Origin: an uncultured Alphaproteobacteria bacterium | GTDB taxonomy: Bacteria > Pseudomonadota > Alphaproteobacteria > Bin95 | Assembly (NCBI GenBank): GCA_913060845.1 | Contig: CAJXVF010000014.1 | Coordinates: 1 to 12,959, forward strand | Direction of reading: 5' to 3' | Length of the DNA stretch: 12,959 nt | In this document: in pieces, positions 1-7,651 of the stretch | Numbering within the stretch: position 1 is the stretch's first letter | Layout: the number at the start of each line of letters is the position of its first letter | The notes under the pieces: model-generated | What the model saw: the letters and a program-made list of their open reading frames with translations, nothing else | The model's database searches: none | What the model was told of the DNA's origin: nothing | Made by a program: the position numbers and the translations under genes

Positions 1-219
1 GGGATAGACTTCACACCGCTCGATAGCGCGCGCCGCCCGCTTTGCCGCTCTTGTCTGGATTGGAGTGAGCGGCGTTCGCATTTGGCGGGTGGGTTGGGTG
101 CGGCACTGCTAACCCGGTTCTATGATCTGAGCTGGGCGCGCCGTGTGCCTGATAGCCGGGTCGTTACGTTCACACCGAAAGGCGTCAAGGCATTCAACGA
201 AGCATTTCCGCTGGTCTGA
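1..219 (+). CDS. ArsR-family transcriptional regulator, C-terminal part (5' truncated)
   Basis: The frame is open from base 1 to a TGA at 217-219 and gives 72 residues. They include RPLCRSCLDWSERRSHLAG followed by GAALLTRF and end in RVVTFTPKGVKAFNEAFPLV. This Cys-x-x-Cys plus 'DWSERR-HLAG' block is typical of the C-terminal half of a subgroup of ArsR/SmtB winged-helix regulators in proteobacteria. The DNA-binding helix-turn-helix would lie upstream, off the contig. The C-x-x-C could bind metal or sense redox, but that is inference. The gene points toward the thiolase operon that starts about 100 bases downstream. It may regulate its neighbourhood, but nothing in the sequence proves this. The family call rests on one recognisable block, so confidence is moderate. 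Confidence 0.72.
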   Translation, partial: GIDFTPLDSARRPLCRSCLDWSERRSHLAGGLGAALLTRFYDLSWARRVPDSRVVTFTPKGVKAFNEAFPLV

Positions 220-320
220 GATATAGGCCTTTGAGGTGCGCAGCGAGACTTGCCAGCAGGCATTCGGCCCGCCTAGGCTTCCATATCACTTACAAAAACC
301 AATAGGGGAACACATCGTCC

Positions 321-1496
321 ATGGATATCAGAGGCAAATCGTGTATCGCAGGGATTTATGAACATCCCACGCGAAAGGCGCCCGACCGTTCATTGGCCCA
401 ATTGCATGCAGAGGTCGCTTCTGGCGCGCTCGCAGATGCAGGCCTGAGCTTCTCAGACGTAGACTCGTTCTACTGCGCTGGCGATGCGCCCGGCTTGGGC
501 GGCATGTCCATGGCAGAATATATGGGCCTGAAGCTCCGCCATATCGACACGACCGAAACCGGTGGGTCCTCATACGTCATCCACGTCAACCACGCAGCGG
601 CAATGATCGCGGCAGGCAAGACGGATGTGGCGCTGATTACGCTCGCTGGCCGTCCCCGGTCTGAAGGCCAAGCAACTGGCACCGCACCGCGCATTTATGA
701 TCACAATGCGCCGGATGTTGGCTTCGAAGCGCCTTATGGCCCGACCGTCGTCAACATGTACGCCATGGCCGCAATGCGGCACATGCATGAGTTCGGCACG
801 ACTTCCGAACAGCTCGCATGGATTAAGGTCGCGGCTTCCACCCACGCCCAATACAACGAACACGCCATGCTGCGGGACGTTGTGACGGTCGAGGATGTTG
901 TGAACTCGCCGATGATCGCGGATCCGCTGCATCGCCTTGATTGCTGCGTTATCTCCGACGGCGGTGGTGCCATCGTGATGACCACGCCTGAAATCGCCAA
1001 AAGCTTGGGTAAGCCTATCGTCAAATATCTTGGCGGCGGTGAGACCATCAAGCACTTGGACGCTGGCAATGTGGACCTCACATATACCGGTGCCCGTCAC
1101 TCGGGTGCCGCGGCATTTGAGGAAGCGAAAGTGAAGCATGCGGACATCAAATATGCGTCCATCTATGACAGCTTCACGATCACCGTGCTGGAAACGATTG
1201 AAGACCTTGGCTTCTGCGAAAAAGGCCAAGGCGGCAAGTTCGTTTCTGATGGCAACCTGATCTCCGGCGTTGGCAAACTGCCGTTCAACACGGATGGCGG
1301 CGGGCTTTGCAACAACCACCCGGCCAATCGCGGCGGCATGACGAAGGTGCTGGAAGCGGTGCGTCAGGTGCGTGGTGAAGCGCATCCCAAAGTACAGGTT
1401 CCAAACTGCAACATCGCCCTTGCCCACGGCACTGGCGGTTCCATTGGCACCCGAATGGGCAGCGCCACCGTTATTCTTGGTCAGGAGGACGCATAA
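321..1496 (+). CDS. Thiolase-fold protein (SCP-x/Ltp2-like), catalytic cysteines absent
   Basis: This 391-residue protein has the length and layout of the SCP-x thiolase / lipid-transfer thiolase family. Family landmarks include LDCCVISDGGGAIVM (207-220), YDSFT (282-286), NTDGGGLCNNHP (323-334) and ALAHGTGG near 367-373. Normal thiolases carry a nucleophilic Cys in a G-C-(A/S)-S-G segment. Here the matching site is TGGSS (80-84), with Gly at the Cys position. The C-terminal catalytic Cys loop is replaced by HGTGG. The His of the NHP segment (about 333) is kept. A Claisen thiolase reaction is therefore unlikely. Known Cys-less relatives such as steroid aldolase Ltp2 cleave side-chain aldols with a DUF35 partner, so a retro-aldolase or acyl-CoA lyase role is a fair inference; the substrate is unknown. 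ATG 321 is preceded by AGGGGA (304-309). The stop overlaps the next start (TAATG), so the two are probably translationally coupled. Confidence 0.85.
   Translation: MDIRGKSCIAGIYEHPTRKAPDRSLAQLHAEVASGALADAGLSFSDVDSFYCAGDAPGLGGMSMAEYMGLKLRHIDTTETGGSSYVIHVNHAAAMIAAGKTDVALITLAGRPRSEGQATGTAPRIYDHNAPDVGFEAPYGPTVVNMYAMAAMRHMHEFGTTSEQLAWIKVAASTHAQYNEHAMLRDVVTVEDVVNSPMIADPLHRLDCCVISDGGGAIVMTTPEIAKSLGKPIVKYLGGGETIKHLDAGNVDLTYTGARHSGAAAFEEAKVKHADIKYASIYDSFTITVLETIEDLGFCEKGQGGKFVSDGNLISGVGKLPFNTDGGGLCNNHPANRGGMTKVLEAVRQVRGEAHPKVQVPNCNIALAHGTGGSIGTRMGSATVILGQEDA
1483..1488 (+). promoter_or_regulatory. Ribosome binding site for the DUF35 gene
   Basis: AGGAGG lies inside the end of the thiolase gene, seven bases before the ATG at 1496. 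It fixes the start of the OB-fold gene and supports coupled translation of the pair. Confidence 0.8.
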
Positions 1497-1882
1497 TGCC
1501 TCAGGCAGAGTATATTCACCCGCCGATTAACCCAGAAACGAAAGAGTTCTGGGACGCCGCCAAGGAGCACAAGTTCCTGGTTCCAAAATGCCCTGATACG
1601 GGCAAGCACCTCTGGTTCCCACGCCGCGTTTCGCCGTTCACCGGCAAGACCAACGTGGAATATGTGCCGGGCAAAGGTACGGGCGTGGTCTACAGCTACA
1701 GCGTCATGCGCCGCACAGCTTCGCCGTATTGCATCGCCTACGTCACGCTAGACGAAGGTCCAACGATTATGACCAACATCGTCAACATCGACTATGACGA
1801 GGTCAAAATCGGCATGAAGGTAAAGGTCACATTCAAAGACCTAAACGACGAAGCCGCCCTGCCGCTGTTTGAGCCAGCGTAA
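1496..1882 (+). CDS. OB-fold DUF35 protein with a degenerate zinc ribbon, thiolase partner
   Basis: This 128-residue protein matches the two-part DUF35 family: an N-terminal helix plus rubredoxin-like zinc ribbon, then an OB-fold. The helix is TKEFWDAAKEHKFLVPKC (15-32). The ribbon normally reads C-P-x-C-G ... C-P-x-C-G. Here it reads CPDTG (32-36) and SPFTG (46-50), so only Cys32 of the four ligands is left and zinc binding is unlikely. The OB-fold follows, with GKGTGVVYSYSVMRR (59-73), PYCIAYVTLDEGP (77-89) and IGMKVKVTF. DUF35 proteins bind thiolase-like enzymes and shape or present the acyl-CoA site, as in Ltp2-ChsH2 and the archaeal thiolase/HMG-CoA synthase complex. The one-base overlap with the upstream thiolase-fold gene makes a heteromeric complex the likeliest arrangement. 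Confidence 0.87.
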   Translation: MPQAEYIHPPINPETKEFWDAAKEHKFLVPKCPDTGKHLWFPRRVSPFTGKTNVEYVPGKGTGVVYSYSVMRRTASPYCIAYVTLDEGPTIMTNIVNIDYDEVKIGMKVKVTFKDLNDEAALPLFEPA

Positions 1883-1913
1883 GCGGCGACTAACGACCTG
1901 CCTTACTGGCGAT

Positions 1914-1956
1914 AAGCGCCCTCGGAAACATGATCGTTTCCGGGGGCGCTTTGTTT
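1914..1956 (+). terminator. Intrinsic terminator after the thiolase/DUF35 operon
   Basis: GCGCCCTCGGAAAC (1916-1929) pairs with GTTTCCGGGGGCGC (1936-1949) around a six-base loop. The 14-pair stem has one G-U wobble and gains two A-T pairs at its base. TTTGTTT follows at 1950-1956. It starts 31 bases after the DUF35 stop codon and is a textbook Rho-independent terminator for the plus strand. Confidence 0.88.
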
Positions 1957-2078
1957 GCTGCAGCGCTGGGCCTTCCAGACGACGATAGAGCTACAGCCCC
2001 AGAAAAGTTTTCATTGGCCGCAAGAATCGGGTCGGCGCGGATTGGGCGATTGGATACTTATTGCCTGACATCACCAAT

Positions 2079-2084
2079 GGAGGA
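2079..2084 (+). promoter_or_regulatory. Ribosome binding site deciding the DUF1203 start
   Basis: GGAGGA lies six bases before the ATG at 2091. It favours that ATG over an in-frame TTG at 2061, which has no comparable site. Confidence 0.75.
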
Positions 2085-2090
2085 ATTGTT

Positions 2091-2558
2091 ATGGGCTTTC
2101 AAATCCAGTCACTCCCAGCAGAGAATTTCGAGCATCTTTTTGCACTCACTGATGCGGAATTGGCGCAGCAGCAGGCATGCAAGATGGTCGTCACTGAGAA
2201 TCCTGGCGCGCCATGCCGTGTGAGTTTGGCCGACGCTGAAGTTGGCGAGACTGTAATTTTGACGCATTTCACGCATCAACCTGCTGATACGCCTTATCGC
2301 GCCAGCCATGCTGTTTATGTTCGGCAAGGTGTTTCGGCGCGTACGATTGCTGAGAACGAAGTTCCCAAAGTCCTGCGTTCCCGATTGATCTCGATACGGT
2401 CTTTTGATGAAGATCACATGATGGTTGGCGGCGATGTGGCGCCGGGAGAAGACCTTGCAGCCGCTTTGACGGTGGCATTTGAAAACGACGCCGTCTCATA
2501 CATCCACCTGCACTTTGCGCAGCGAGGTTGCTTTGCGGCTTCGGTAAGCCGGTCTTGA
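2091..2558 (+). CDS. DUF1203 domain protein
   Basis: With the ATG at 2091 this is a 155-residue soluble protein with no signal peptide or membrane segment. It shows the pattern I associate with DUF1203: PCRVSLADAEVGETVIL (41-57), PYRASHAVYVR (68-78), and a C-terminal SYIHLHFAQRGCFAASVSR (136-154) with a His pair (139, 141) and Cys147 close together. The family's biochemical function is unknown to me. The conserved Cys/His residues might form an active or metal site, but that is only a guess. The gene stands alone between the terminator at 1914-1956 and the convergent crotonase gene, with a 208-base upstream gap that must hold its promoter. I could not pick out convincing -35/-10 boxes there. 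Confidence 0.78.
   Translation: MGFQIQSLPAENFEHLFALTDAELAQQQACKMVVTENPGAPCRVSLADAEVGETVILTHFTHQPADTPYRASHAVYVRQGVSARTIAENEVPKVLRSRLISIRSFDEDHMMVGGDVAPGEDLAAALTVAFENDAVSYIHLHFAQRGCFAASVSRS
2536..2551. terminator. Small hairpin between two convergent genes, possible weak terminator
   Basis: CGGCTT (2536-2541) and AAGCCG (2546-2551) form a six-pair stem with a four-base loop in the last codons of the DUF1203 gene. The convergent crotonase gene ends only 19 bases after the DUF1203 stop, so this is the only obvious hairpin at the junction. There is no T-tract on either strand, so termination is uncertain. Confidence 0.3.
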
Positions 2559-2577
2559 TGCAGCCGAACTAGCCTGC

Positions 2578-3324
2578 TTATTCCTTAGAGAACGCCGCCC
2601 CACCTTCAGCAAACCGTCCGCTCGCTTCAATCAGCTGATTGAGGGTGATGCCTGCCGTAAGCGCTTGTTCCAGTGGCTGGCTTTCGGCGGCGCGGTAGGC
2701 GGCTAGGGTTTGGCGGACGGCTGTGGGGTCTAGGGATAGGATGTGGTCGGTGAAGGCGGTGAGTTCGGCAGCTAAGCCTTCTGGGCCGTCAGCCAGGCGG
2801 TTGATGAGGCCGGCGGCGTGGAGGCGTGCAGCGGATTCCAACGTGCCGAACATGGCGAGTTCTAGGCCGATGCGCGGCGCGGCTTTCTTTGCCAAGATGG
2901 GCGTGCACATGGCGGCGGGGAAACCGTTCGCCATCTCCAGCGCACCGAATTTGGCCGTGCGTTCTGCGATCATGAAATCTGTCGCGACACTGAGCGTGAA
3001 TCCGCCCGCTACGGCTGCACCCTGAACCACGGCGACAGACGGTGCGGGTAGGCGACGTAGCGCTTTGAATGCTTCCCCCCAGGCTGCATGTTGGGCAAGA
3101 GCTTCAGCCTGATTGAGGTCTGCCGCTTGCTTCAAATCCCGCCCGGCGGAGAATCCACCGCCGGCACCCTGCAAGATCAAGCATCGCAGATCAGCATCTT
3201 GCCCGGCTTCAACGAACGCATCGCGGAGATCAGCCATCGCTTGGCTATCCAAGGCATTCCGGCGTCGTGGACGGTTCATAGTCACGGTTGTTAGACCATT
3301 GGCGGCGCGATCAACTTCGATCAT
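2578..3324 (-). CDS. Enoyl-CoA hydratase/isomerase (crotonase) family protein
   Basis: This 248-residue protein has the crotonase fold. The first oxyanion-hole segment is GGFSAGRDLK (56-65) and the second is QGAAVAGG (101-108), followed by TDFMIAERTAKFGALE (115-130). By alignment with classical enoyl-CoA hydratase, the residue matching rat Glu144 is Thr110, while the one matching Glu164 is kept as Glu130. Loss of one acid suggests isomerase or another crotonase reaction rather than ordinary hydratase, but the substrate cannot be read. The ATG overlaps the ccmI stop as ATGA (3321-3324), so it is the last gene of the ccm transcript and probably translationally coupled. Crotonases have no known role in cytochrome c maturation, so it may only share the promoter. 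It ends 19 bases from the convergent DUF1203 gene. Confidence 0.88.
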   Translation of the reverse strand: MIEVDRAANGLTTVTMNRPRRRNALDSQAMADLRDAFVEAGQDADLRCLILQGAGGGFSAGRDLKQAADLNQAEALAQHAAWGEAFKALRRLPAPSVAVVQGAAVAGGFTLSVATDFMIAERTAKFGALEMANGFPAAMCTPILAKKAAPRIGLELAMFGTLESAARLHAAGLINRLADGPEGLAAELTAFTDHILSLDPTAVRQTLAAYRAAESQPLEQALTAGITLNQLIEASGRFAEGGAAFSKE

Positions 3325-4604
3325 TGGGCGAGGATCCCATCAACTTCGGCAAGCGTTTCTAGCAAACTGGCGCGGTTCGGAGACGCCTCCGGAATATTCG
3401 CCAGAATTTCTTCTAGACGGCGCTTGGCCTGGCCAAAAGCAGCCCTGGATTTCTCTTGGTCTTCCAGCACTTGATAGGCACGCCCAAGGCGGAGCCAGCC
3501 GTCCACGTCATCGGGGTTTTCTTCCATTTTGTCAGCAAGGCGCTGCACCATGGAGCGAATGAATGCGGTTTGGTCCTGCGGTGCCATTTCCTGCACTGCC
3601 TGGACATCATCTGCAGTCGGCGCAGCCTCACCAGCGATCGCACCGCTCAAGCCGCTAGCGGGCCTAGCATTGCCACTTGGGCGTTCAGGTTGGACCTGCA
3701 TGGGCATGATATTGCCCTTCATGGCTGCGTTCCCAATCCGCGCACGGACCTCCCCGACCCATGGGGCATCCGGCGGCGCATCGGCGGTTAGGCCGCGCCA
3801 AAGGGCGATAGCGCCCGCATAATCGCCAGATTGCGCCCGGCCTTCTGCGATATAAAAGCGGGATTTGATTTCGCCGGGGTCCTTTTCAAGCGCGTTCTCA
3901 AAGGTCTCAATCGCGCGGGGGCTGACGGTGCCAAAGGCTTCAAACACCTGGGCTTCGCCATAATCCGCGATCAGGTCTGCCGTCGCATTGCGGCCTGCGA
4001 GTTCAATCGCCCGCTCAAACGCGCGGACGGCTTCAGGGTGATTGCCGAGCACCCGTTCTGTTCGGGCGAGGGTGACCCATCCAGCCATGTCATTTGGATT
4101 GTCGGCCAGGCGCTGACGGAGCTGTGCCTGCATTGCAGCACCATCTGCGCCGCCGCCAGCTTGCGCTGGGCCACGTGAGGCCGTTTGCAGGTCCGTGCGG
4201 AGCGACAGCGGCGCGTCGCCCATGCCTGGCTGCCCGGTGTTCAAATAGAGCGCTATCACGGCACCTGCGACGACGATGCCCAGTGCTAGCGGAAATGCCG
4301 CGGCAGATGTTGGCGGCGTCGCCTCCTCATCGGGAGCGTCCAGTGCATCCACATCACCATCGACCGCACGGAGCATCCGGCGTTCAATCTCGCCCCTGGC
4401 AGCAATCGCTTCAGTGGGGGACAGCAGGCCAGTTTCTTGATCCCGCTCGACCTCTTTCAATTGATCGCGGAAGACCGCCAAATCATAGCGTGCGCGAGTT
4501 GCACCGCCCATGCGTTGACCGGCGCGAAGCAAGGGTGTCGCTACAATCAGCGTAACTGCTATCGAAATAACAACAGCGGCAGCCCAGAAAATCGTACCGC
4601 TCAT
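3321..4604 (-). CDS. ccmI: Cytochrome c maturation protein CcmI (TPR chaperone)
   Basis: This 427-residue protein has the CcmI/CycH layout. An N-terminal membrane helix (about 4-25) is followed by a cytoplasmic loop with YDLAVFRDQLKEVERDQETG (40-59), the family signature. A second membrane helix follows (about 103-121), then a periplasmic TPR region. Repeats are visible near 168-205 (NDMAGWVTLARTERVLGNHPEAVRAFERAI) and 223-270. A further one near 356-400 (ENPDDVDGWLRLGRAY) follows a Pro/Gly/Ala-rich linker. CcmI binds the C-terminus of apocytochrome c and presents it to the CcmF/CcmH ligation complex. Its start codon overlaps the ccmH stop by one base (TAATG), with GAGG just upstream. Its stop overlaps the crotonase start. 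Length and topology are normal for alphaproteobacteria. Confidence 0.93.
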   Translation of the reverse strand: MSGTIFWAAAVVISIAVTLIVATPLLRAGQRMGGATRARYDLAVFRDQLKEVERDQETGLLSPTEAIAARGEIERRMLRAVDGDVDALDAPDEEATPPTSAAAFPLALGIVVAGAVIALYLNTGQPGMGDAPLSLRTDLQTASRGPAQAGGGADGAAMQAQLRQRLADNPNDMAGWVTLARTERVLGNHPEAVRAFERAIELAGRNATADLIADYGEAQVFEAFGTVSPRAIETFENALEKDPGEIKSRFYIAEGRAQSGDYAGAIALWRGLTADAPPDAPWVGEVRARIGNAAMKGNIMPMQVQPERPSGNARPASGLSGAIAGEAAPTADDVQAVQEMAPQDQTAFIRSMVQRLADKMEENPDDVDGWLRLGRAYQVLEDQEKSRAAFGQAKRRLEEILANIPEASPNRASLLETLAEVDGILAQ

Positions 4605-5098
4605 TAGCCTCGGTCTCCGTTGTCATCTTCTCTAGCGAGCGCTGCATCTAGCCGCGTGCGTTCAGTGCTGGATAGTGGGGATGTGGGCGTTGCGGCCGCA
4701 GCATTTTTGCGACGGCGGCGTGACGTCACCATGACGATAGCGACCCCAGCGATCACAATGCCAATCGGGCCGAACCATAATAGGTAGGTCGACCGTTGAA
4801 CCGGCGGGCGCAGCAGCACAAAATCGCCATAGCGCGCGCGGATATAGGCCATCGCTTCTTCGTTCGTGTCGCCTGCAATAAGACGCTCACGCACCAGCAG
4901 GCGCAGGTCCCGTGCGAGTTCAGCATTGCTGTCATCGATAGATTGGTTTTGGCATACGAGACAGCGTAGCTCGAGGGAGAGTTCGCGAGCGCGGGATTCC
5001 AGTGCCGGGTCATCCAGTATTTCATCGGGCAGCACGGCGGCGGCTGGGCTCGCAAATAAAGATAGAGCCAATAACAAGGCAGAGATCAGGCGCATCAT
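4604..5098 (-). CDS. ccmH: Cytochrome c maturation protein CcmH (apocytochrome thioreductase)
   Basis: This 164-residue protein starts with a signal peptide (about 1-21, ending ASPAAA). Next comes the diagnostic LRCLVCQNQSIDDSNAELA block with the redox pair Cys46/Cys49 (C-x-x-C). AYIRARYGDFVLLRPP (84-99) follows, then one membrane helix (about 105-124) and a basic/alanine tail. CcmH (CycL) reduces the CXXCH thiols of apocytochrome c in the periplasm and is itself reduced by CcmG. It is the short alphaproteobacterial form, without the fused TPR domain seen in E. coli CcmH; that role is served by the separate downstream ccmI. It overlaps ccmG by four bases (ATGA, 5095-5098) and ccmI by one. Confidence 0.95.
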   Translation of the reverse strand: MMRLISALLLALSLFASPAAAVLPDEILDDPALESRARELSLELRCLVCQNQSIDDSNAELARDLRLLVRERLIAGDTNEEAMAYIRARYGDFVLLRPPVQRSTYLLWFGPIGIVIAGVAIVMVTSRRRRKNAAAATPTSPLSSTERTRLDAALAREDDNGDRG

Positions 5099-5640
5099 CC
5101 GCCTCCCTTCACAAGCGGCAGAATTTTGCGCTCAAGAATCTCGGGCGATAACGCGCCCGCATGGCGGTACAGAATTACACCGTTTCCATCAATCACATAA
5201 GTTTCGGGCACGCCGTAGACGCCCCAATCAATGCTCACGCGGCCGCTTTCGTCCTTGCCGACCTTCGCATATGGATCGCCAAGCCGCTTCAGCCATGCGG
5301 CAGCCGCATCGGGGCGATCCCGGTAGTTGATGCCGTGCACTGTAACGCCTTCGCGCTTCGCCAACCGATCAACAAGCGGATGCTCTGCAACGCATGGAAT
5401 GCACCAGGACGCCCAGACATTCACAACCACTGGCTTACCGGTGGTGAGGTCCGTGCGCGCCAAGCCATCATCGGCCCGCTGAATGTCACGGCCTGGCAAT
5501 GCAGGCAGTGAGAATTCTGGTGCGGGCTTATTGATTAGCGCTGACGGCAGATCACGCGGGTTCAAATCAAGCCCTCGATAGAAGAACAAGGCAATGCCGA
5601 GGCAGATTACAAGCGGCAGAAAGTAGAGTAGGCGGCGCAT
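5095..5640 (-). CDS. ccmG: Thiol:disulfide oxidoreductase CcmG (DsbE)
   Basis: This is a 181-residue membrane-anchored thioredoxin. The chosen ATG at 5640 gives MRRLLYF followed by a membrane anchor (about 4-21), as usual for CcmG. A longer in-frame start would add residues coded inside ccmF and put an unlikely extension before the anchor. The periplasmic domain has KPAPEFSLPALPG (38-50), the active site WCIPC (79-83; Cys80, Cys83) and the cis-proline loop GVPETYVID (143-151). The acidic/YGVP surroundings are typical of CcmG/DsbE. It passes electrons from the membrane reductant to CcmH and apocytochrome c. It starts 16 bases after the ccmF stop, the largest gap between ccmF and ccmI, with a weak TAGGA ribosome site. 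It overlaps ccmH by ATGA. Confidence 0.94.
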   Translation of the reverse strand: MRRLLYFLPLVICLGIALFFYRGLDLNPRDLPSALINKPAPEFSLPALPGRDIQRADDGLARTDLTTGKPVVVNVWASWCIPCVAEHPLVDRLAKREGVTVHGINYRDRPDAAAAWLKRLGDPYAKVGKDESGRVSIDWGVYGVPETYVIDGNGVILYRHAGALSPEILERKILPLVKGGG

Positions 5641-5656
5641 GGGCTGGTTGGTCCTA

Positions 5657-7651
5657 CTACTCTGCTGGCGCTGGGGATGATGATCCGCTAGTTGGCGCGC
5701 GACGACGGGATGGTGCGCCAATACGCAGGCGCCGGTCCGTCAGGGAAATTACGCCGCCAAGCGACATAACAATGGTCCCAAGCCAGATCCACGGCACGAG
5801 CGGGTTATGATAGATCCGCGTCGTCCACCCGTCCCTCGGATTGCCCTCACCAACGACGGCATAGAGGTCAGCCACCCAAGTGGTGTGAATACCGGCTTCG
5901 GTCGTGGTGTCACCCTCAACCGGATAGGCGCGGCGCTCAGCGTTGACGGTGGCAAATTGCTCGCCATCTGTGCTGATGCGGAATACCGCGCGTTCAGCCT
6001 GATAGTTCGGGCCATTCAGGCGCTCTACCCGGTCCAGCGTGAAGGTGTATCCGGCGACATCGACGACATCGCCTGGCTTCATATTCTGGATGGACTCGGT
6101 CTTGAACACTGTTGCGCCCAAAACCCCGGCCACGACGAGACCGACGCCCAGATGGGCTACCGTCATGCCATAGGCAGCCCGCGGTGTGCGGCGAGCACGG
6201 CGCCAGCTTTCGGATAAGGGAACACGGGCAAGCTTCACCCGGTCCGCCAGTTCCAGAAGCGTCCCGCAGATAATCCAGACCGCAGCGCCGACACCGACAG
6301 CAGGCAAAATGCCTTCAACGCCGGACAAGATCAGCACCAGCACAATTGCTGTTACGGCAGCAGCCACACCAAGCCACAGTTTCTGCATGGCTTGGCGGAA
6401 ATCAGCGCGTTTCCAGGAAAGGAATGGCCCAATTACCATAGCGCCCAGCACAGGGGCCATGAGCGGCCCAAATGTGGCGTTGAAGAATGGTGGGCCGACG
6501 GAGACTTTGCCCGCGTCCAGCACATCCAAGAACAACGGATACAGCGTGCCGAGCAACACTGTGGCCGCTGCGGCGGAGAGGAAGAGATTATTCAGCAGCA
6601 AAGCGCCTTCGCGGCTGATTGGTTGGAATACGCCAGTGGTTTGCAGTTTCGGCGCCCGGATCGCAAATAACGTCAGTGATCCGCCTACGGTCACAGCCAG
6701 CAGCGCCAGAATGAAGACGCCACGCTCAGGGTCCGTTGCGAATGCGTGGACGCTGGTCAATACGCCAGAGCGCACCAAGAATGTCCCCAATAGCGACATT
6801 GAGAATGCGACGATGGCAAGCAGGATCGTCCAGCTTTTCAGGGCGTCCCGCTTCTCAACCACAATGGCGGAATGCAGCAGGGCAGTAGCAGCCAGCCAAG
6901 GCATGAAGCTGGCGTTTTCGACCGGATCCCAGAACCAGAAACCGCCCCAACCAAGCTCATAATAGGCCCACCAAGAACCAAGGCCGATGCCAACGGTTAG
7001 GCCGCACCACGCTGCGAGCGTCCAGGGACGCACCCAACGCGCCCATGCAGCATCAACCTTGCCCTCGATTAAAGCGGCGACAGCGAAGGAGAAGCTGATC
7101 GACAAGCCGACATAGCCGAAATACAGGAATGGCGGATGGAAGGCCAAGCCAGGGTCTTGCAGTAGTGGGTTTAGCCCAGCGCCATCGGATGGCGGGGCCA
7201 AAATGCGGTCAAATGGGTTGGACGTGAACAGCATAAACGCCAGAAATCCGAGGGCAATCATGCCTTGGATGGCCAGTGTGCGCGCGCGAAGGCTTGGCGG
7301 CAAATTGCGGCCAAAGCAGGCGACCATCGCGCCGAATAGGCTGAGGATCAGCGCCCAAAGTAGGAGCGAGCCTTCATGGTTTCCCCACGCGCCGGAGATT
7401 TTGTAGAGCATCGGCTTGGTGGAATGGCTGTTCTGCGCAACATTCAGCACGGAGAAATCGCTGGTCACGAAGGCATTCACCAGTGCGGCGAAAGCCAGCA
7501 GCACAAGCGCAAACTGGCCAACCGCTGTTGAGCGCGCCAGTTCCATCATGCCCCGGTCGCCTTTATGGGCGCCGTATAGTGGAACGGTGGCTTGCAGGCC
7601 TGCCAATAAGAAGGCGGCGATGAGGGCGAAATGGCCTATTTCGGCGATCAT
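5657..7651 (-). CDS. ccmF: Cytochrome c heme lyase subunit CcmF
   Basis: This polytopic membrane protein has 664 residues from the ATG at 7651, which overlaps the ccmE stop (ATGA). The in-frame extension further upstream lies in ccmE and is ignored. It carries the heme-handling WWD domain (GSWWAYYELGWGGFWFWDPV, 225-244, continuing to PWL). The four histidines expected of CcmF are present: His172 (AFHPPFLYFGYVG), His260, His302 and His500. They match E. coli positions 173, 261, 303 and 491. A large periplasmic region lies near the C-terminus before the final membrane helix. CcmF takes heme from holo-CcmE and, with CcmH and CcmI, attaches it to the CXXCH of apocytochromes. Size and motifs are complete, with no sign of damage. 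Confidence 0.97.
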   Translation of the reverse strand: MIAEIGHFALIAAFLLAGLQATVPLYGAHKGDRGMMELARSTAVGQFALVLLAFAALVNAFVTSDFSVLNVAQNSHSTKPMLYKISGAWGNHEGSLLLWALILSLFGAMVACFGRNLPPSLRARTLAIQGMIALGFLAFMLFTSNPFDRILAPPSDGAGLNPLLQDPGLAFHPPFLYFGYVGLSISFSFAVAALIEGKVDAAWARWVRPWTLAAWCGLTVGIGLGSWWAYYELGWGGFWFWDPVENASFMPWLAATALLHSAIVVEKRDALKSWTILLAIVAFSMSLLGTFLVRSGVLTSVHAFATDPERGVFILALLAVTVGGSLTLFAIRAPKLQTTGVFQPISREGALLLNNLFLSAAAATVLLGTLYPLFLDVLDAGKVSVGPPFFNATFGPLMAPVLGAMVIGPFLSWKRADFRQAMQKLWLGVAAAVTAIVLVLILSGVEGILPAVGVGAAVWIICGTLLELADRVKLARVPLSESWRRARRTPRAAYGMTVAHLGVGLVVAGVLGATVFKTESIQNMKPGDVVDVAGYTFTLDRVERLNGPNYQAERAVFRISTDGEQFATVNAERRAYPVEGDTTTEAGIHTTWVADLYAVVGEGNPRDGWTTRIYHNPLVPWIWLGTIVMSLGGVISLTDRRLRIGAPSRRRAPTSGSSSPAPAE

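Noticed and set aside
570..1427. Long minus-strand open frame (285 codons) opposite the thiolase-fold gene
   Set aside because: It is a mirror of codon bias in a GC-rich gene: Arg/His/Val-rich, with no motif, against a clearly recognisable protein on the other strand.
1930..2223. Open frame of 97 codons starting in the loop of the terminator
   Set aside because: Its ATG is the loop of the 1914-1956 hairpin, it has no ribosome site, and it overlaps the DUF1203 gene, which has a clear site and a recognisable protein.
5641..5721. Longer ccmG N-terminus starting at 5721
   Set aside because: It would put 27 polar residues coded inside ccmF in front of the membrane anchor; the ATG at 5640 gives the normal CcmG form.
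6186..6962. Long plus-strand open frame (258 codons) opposite ccmF
   Set aside because: It lies entirely antisense to the conserved ccmF coding region, is Ser/Thr/Arg-rich, and has no recognisable domain.
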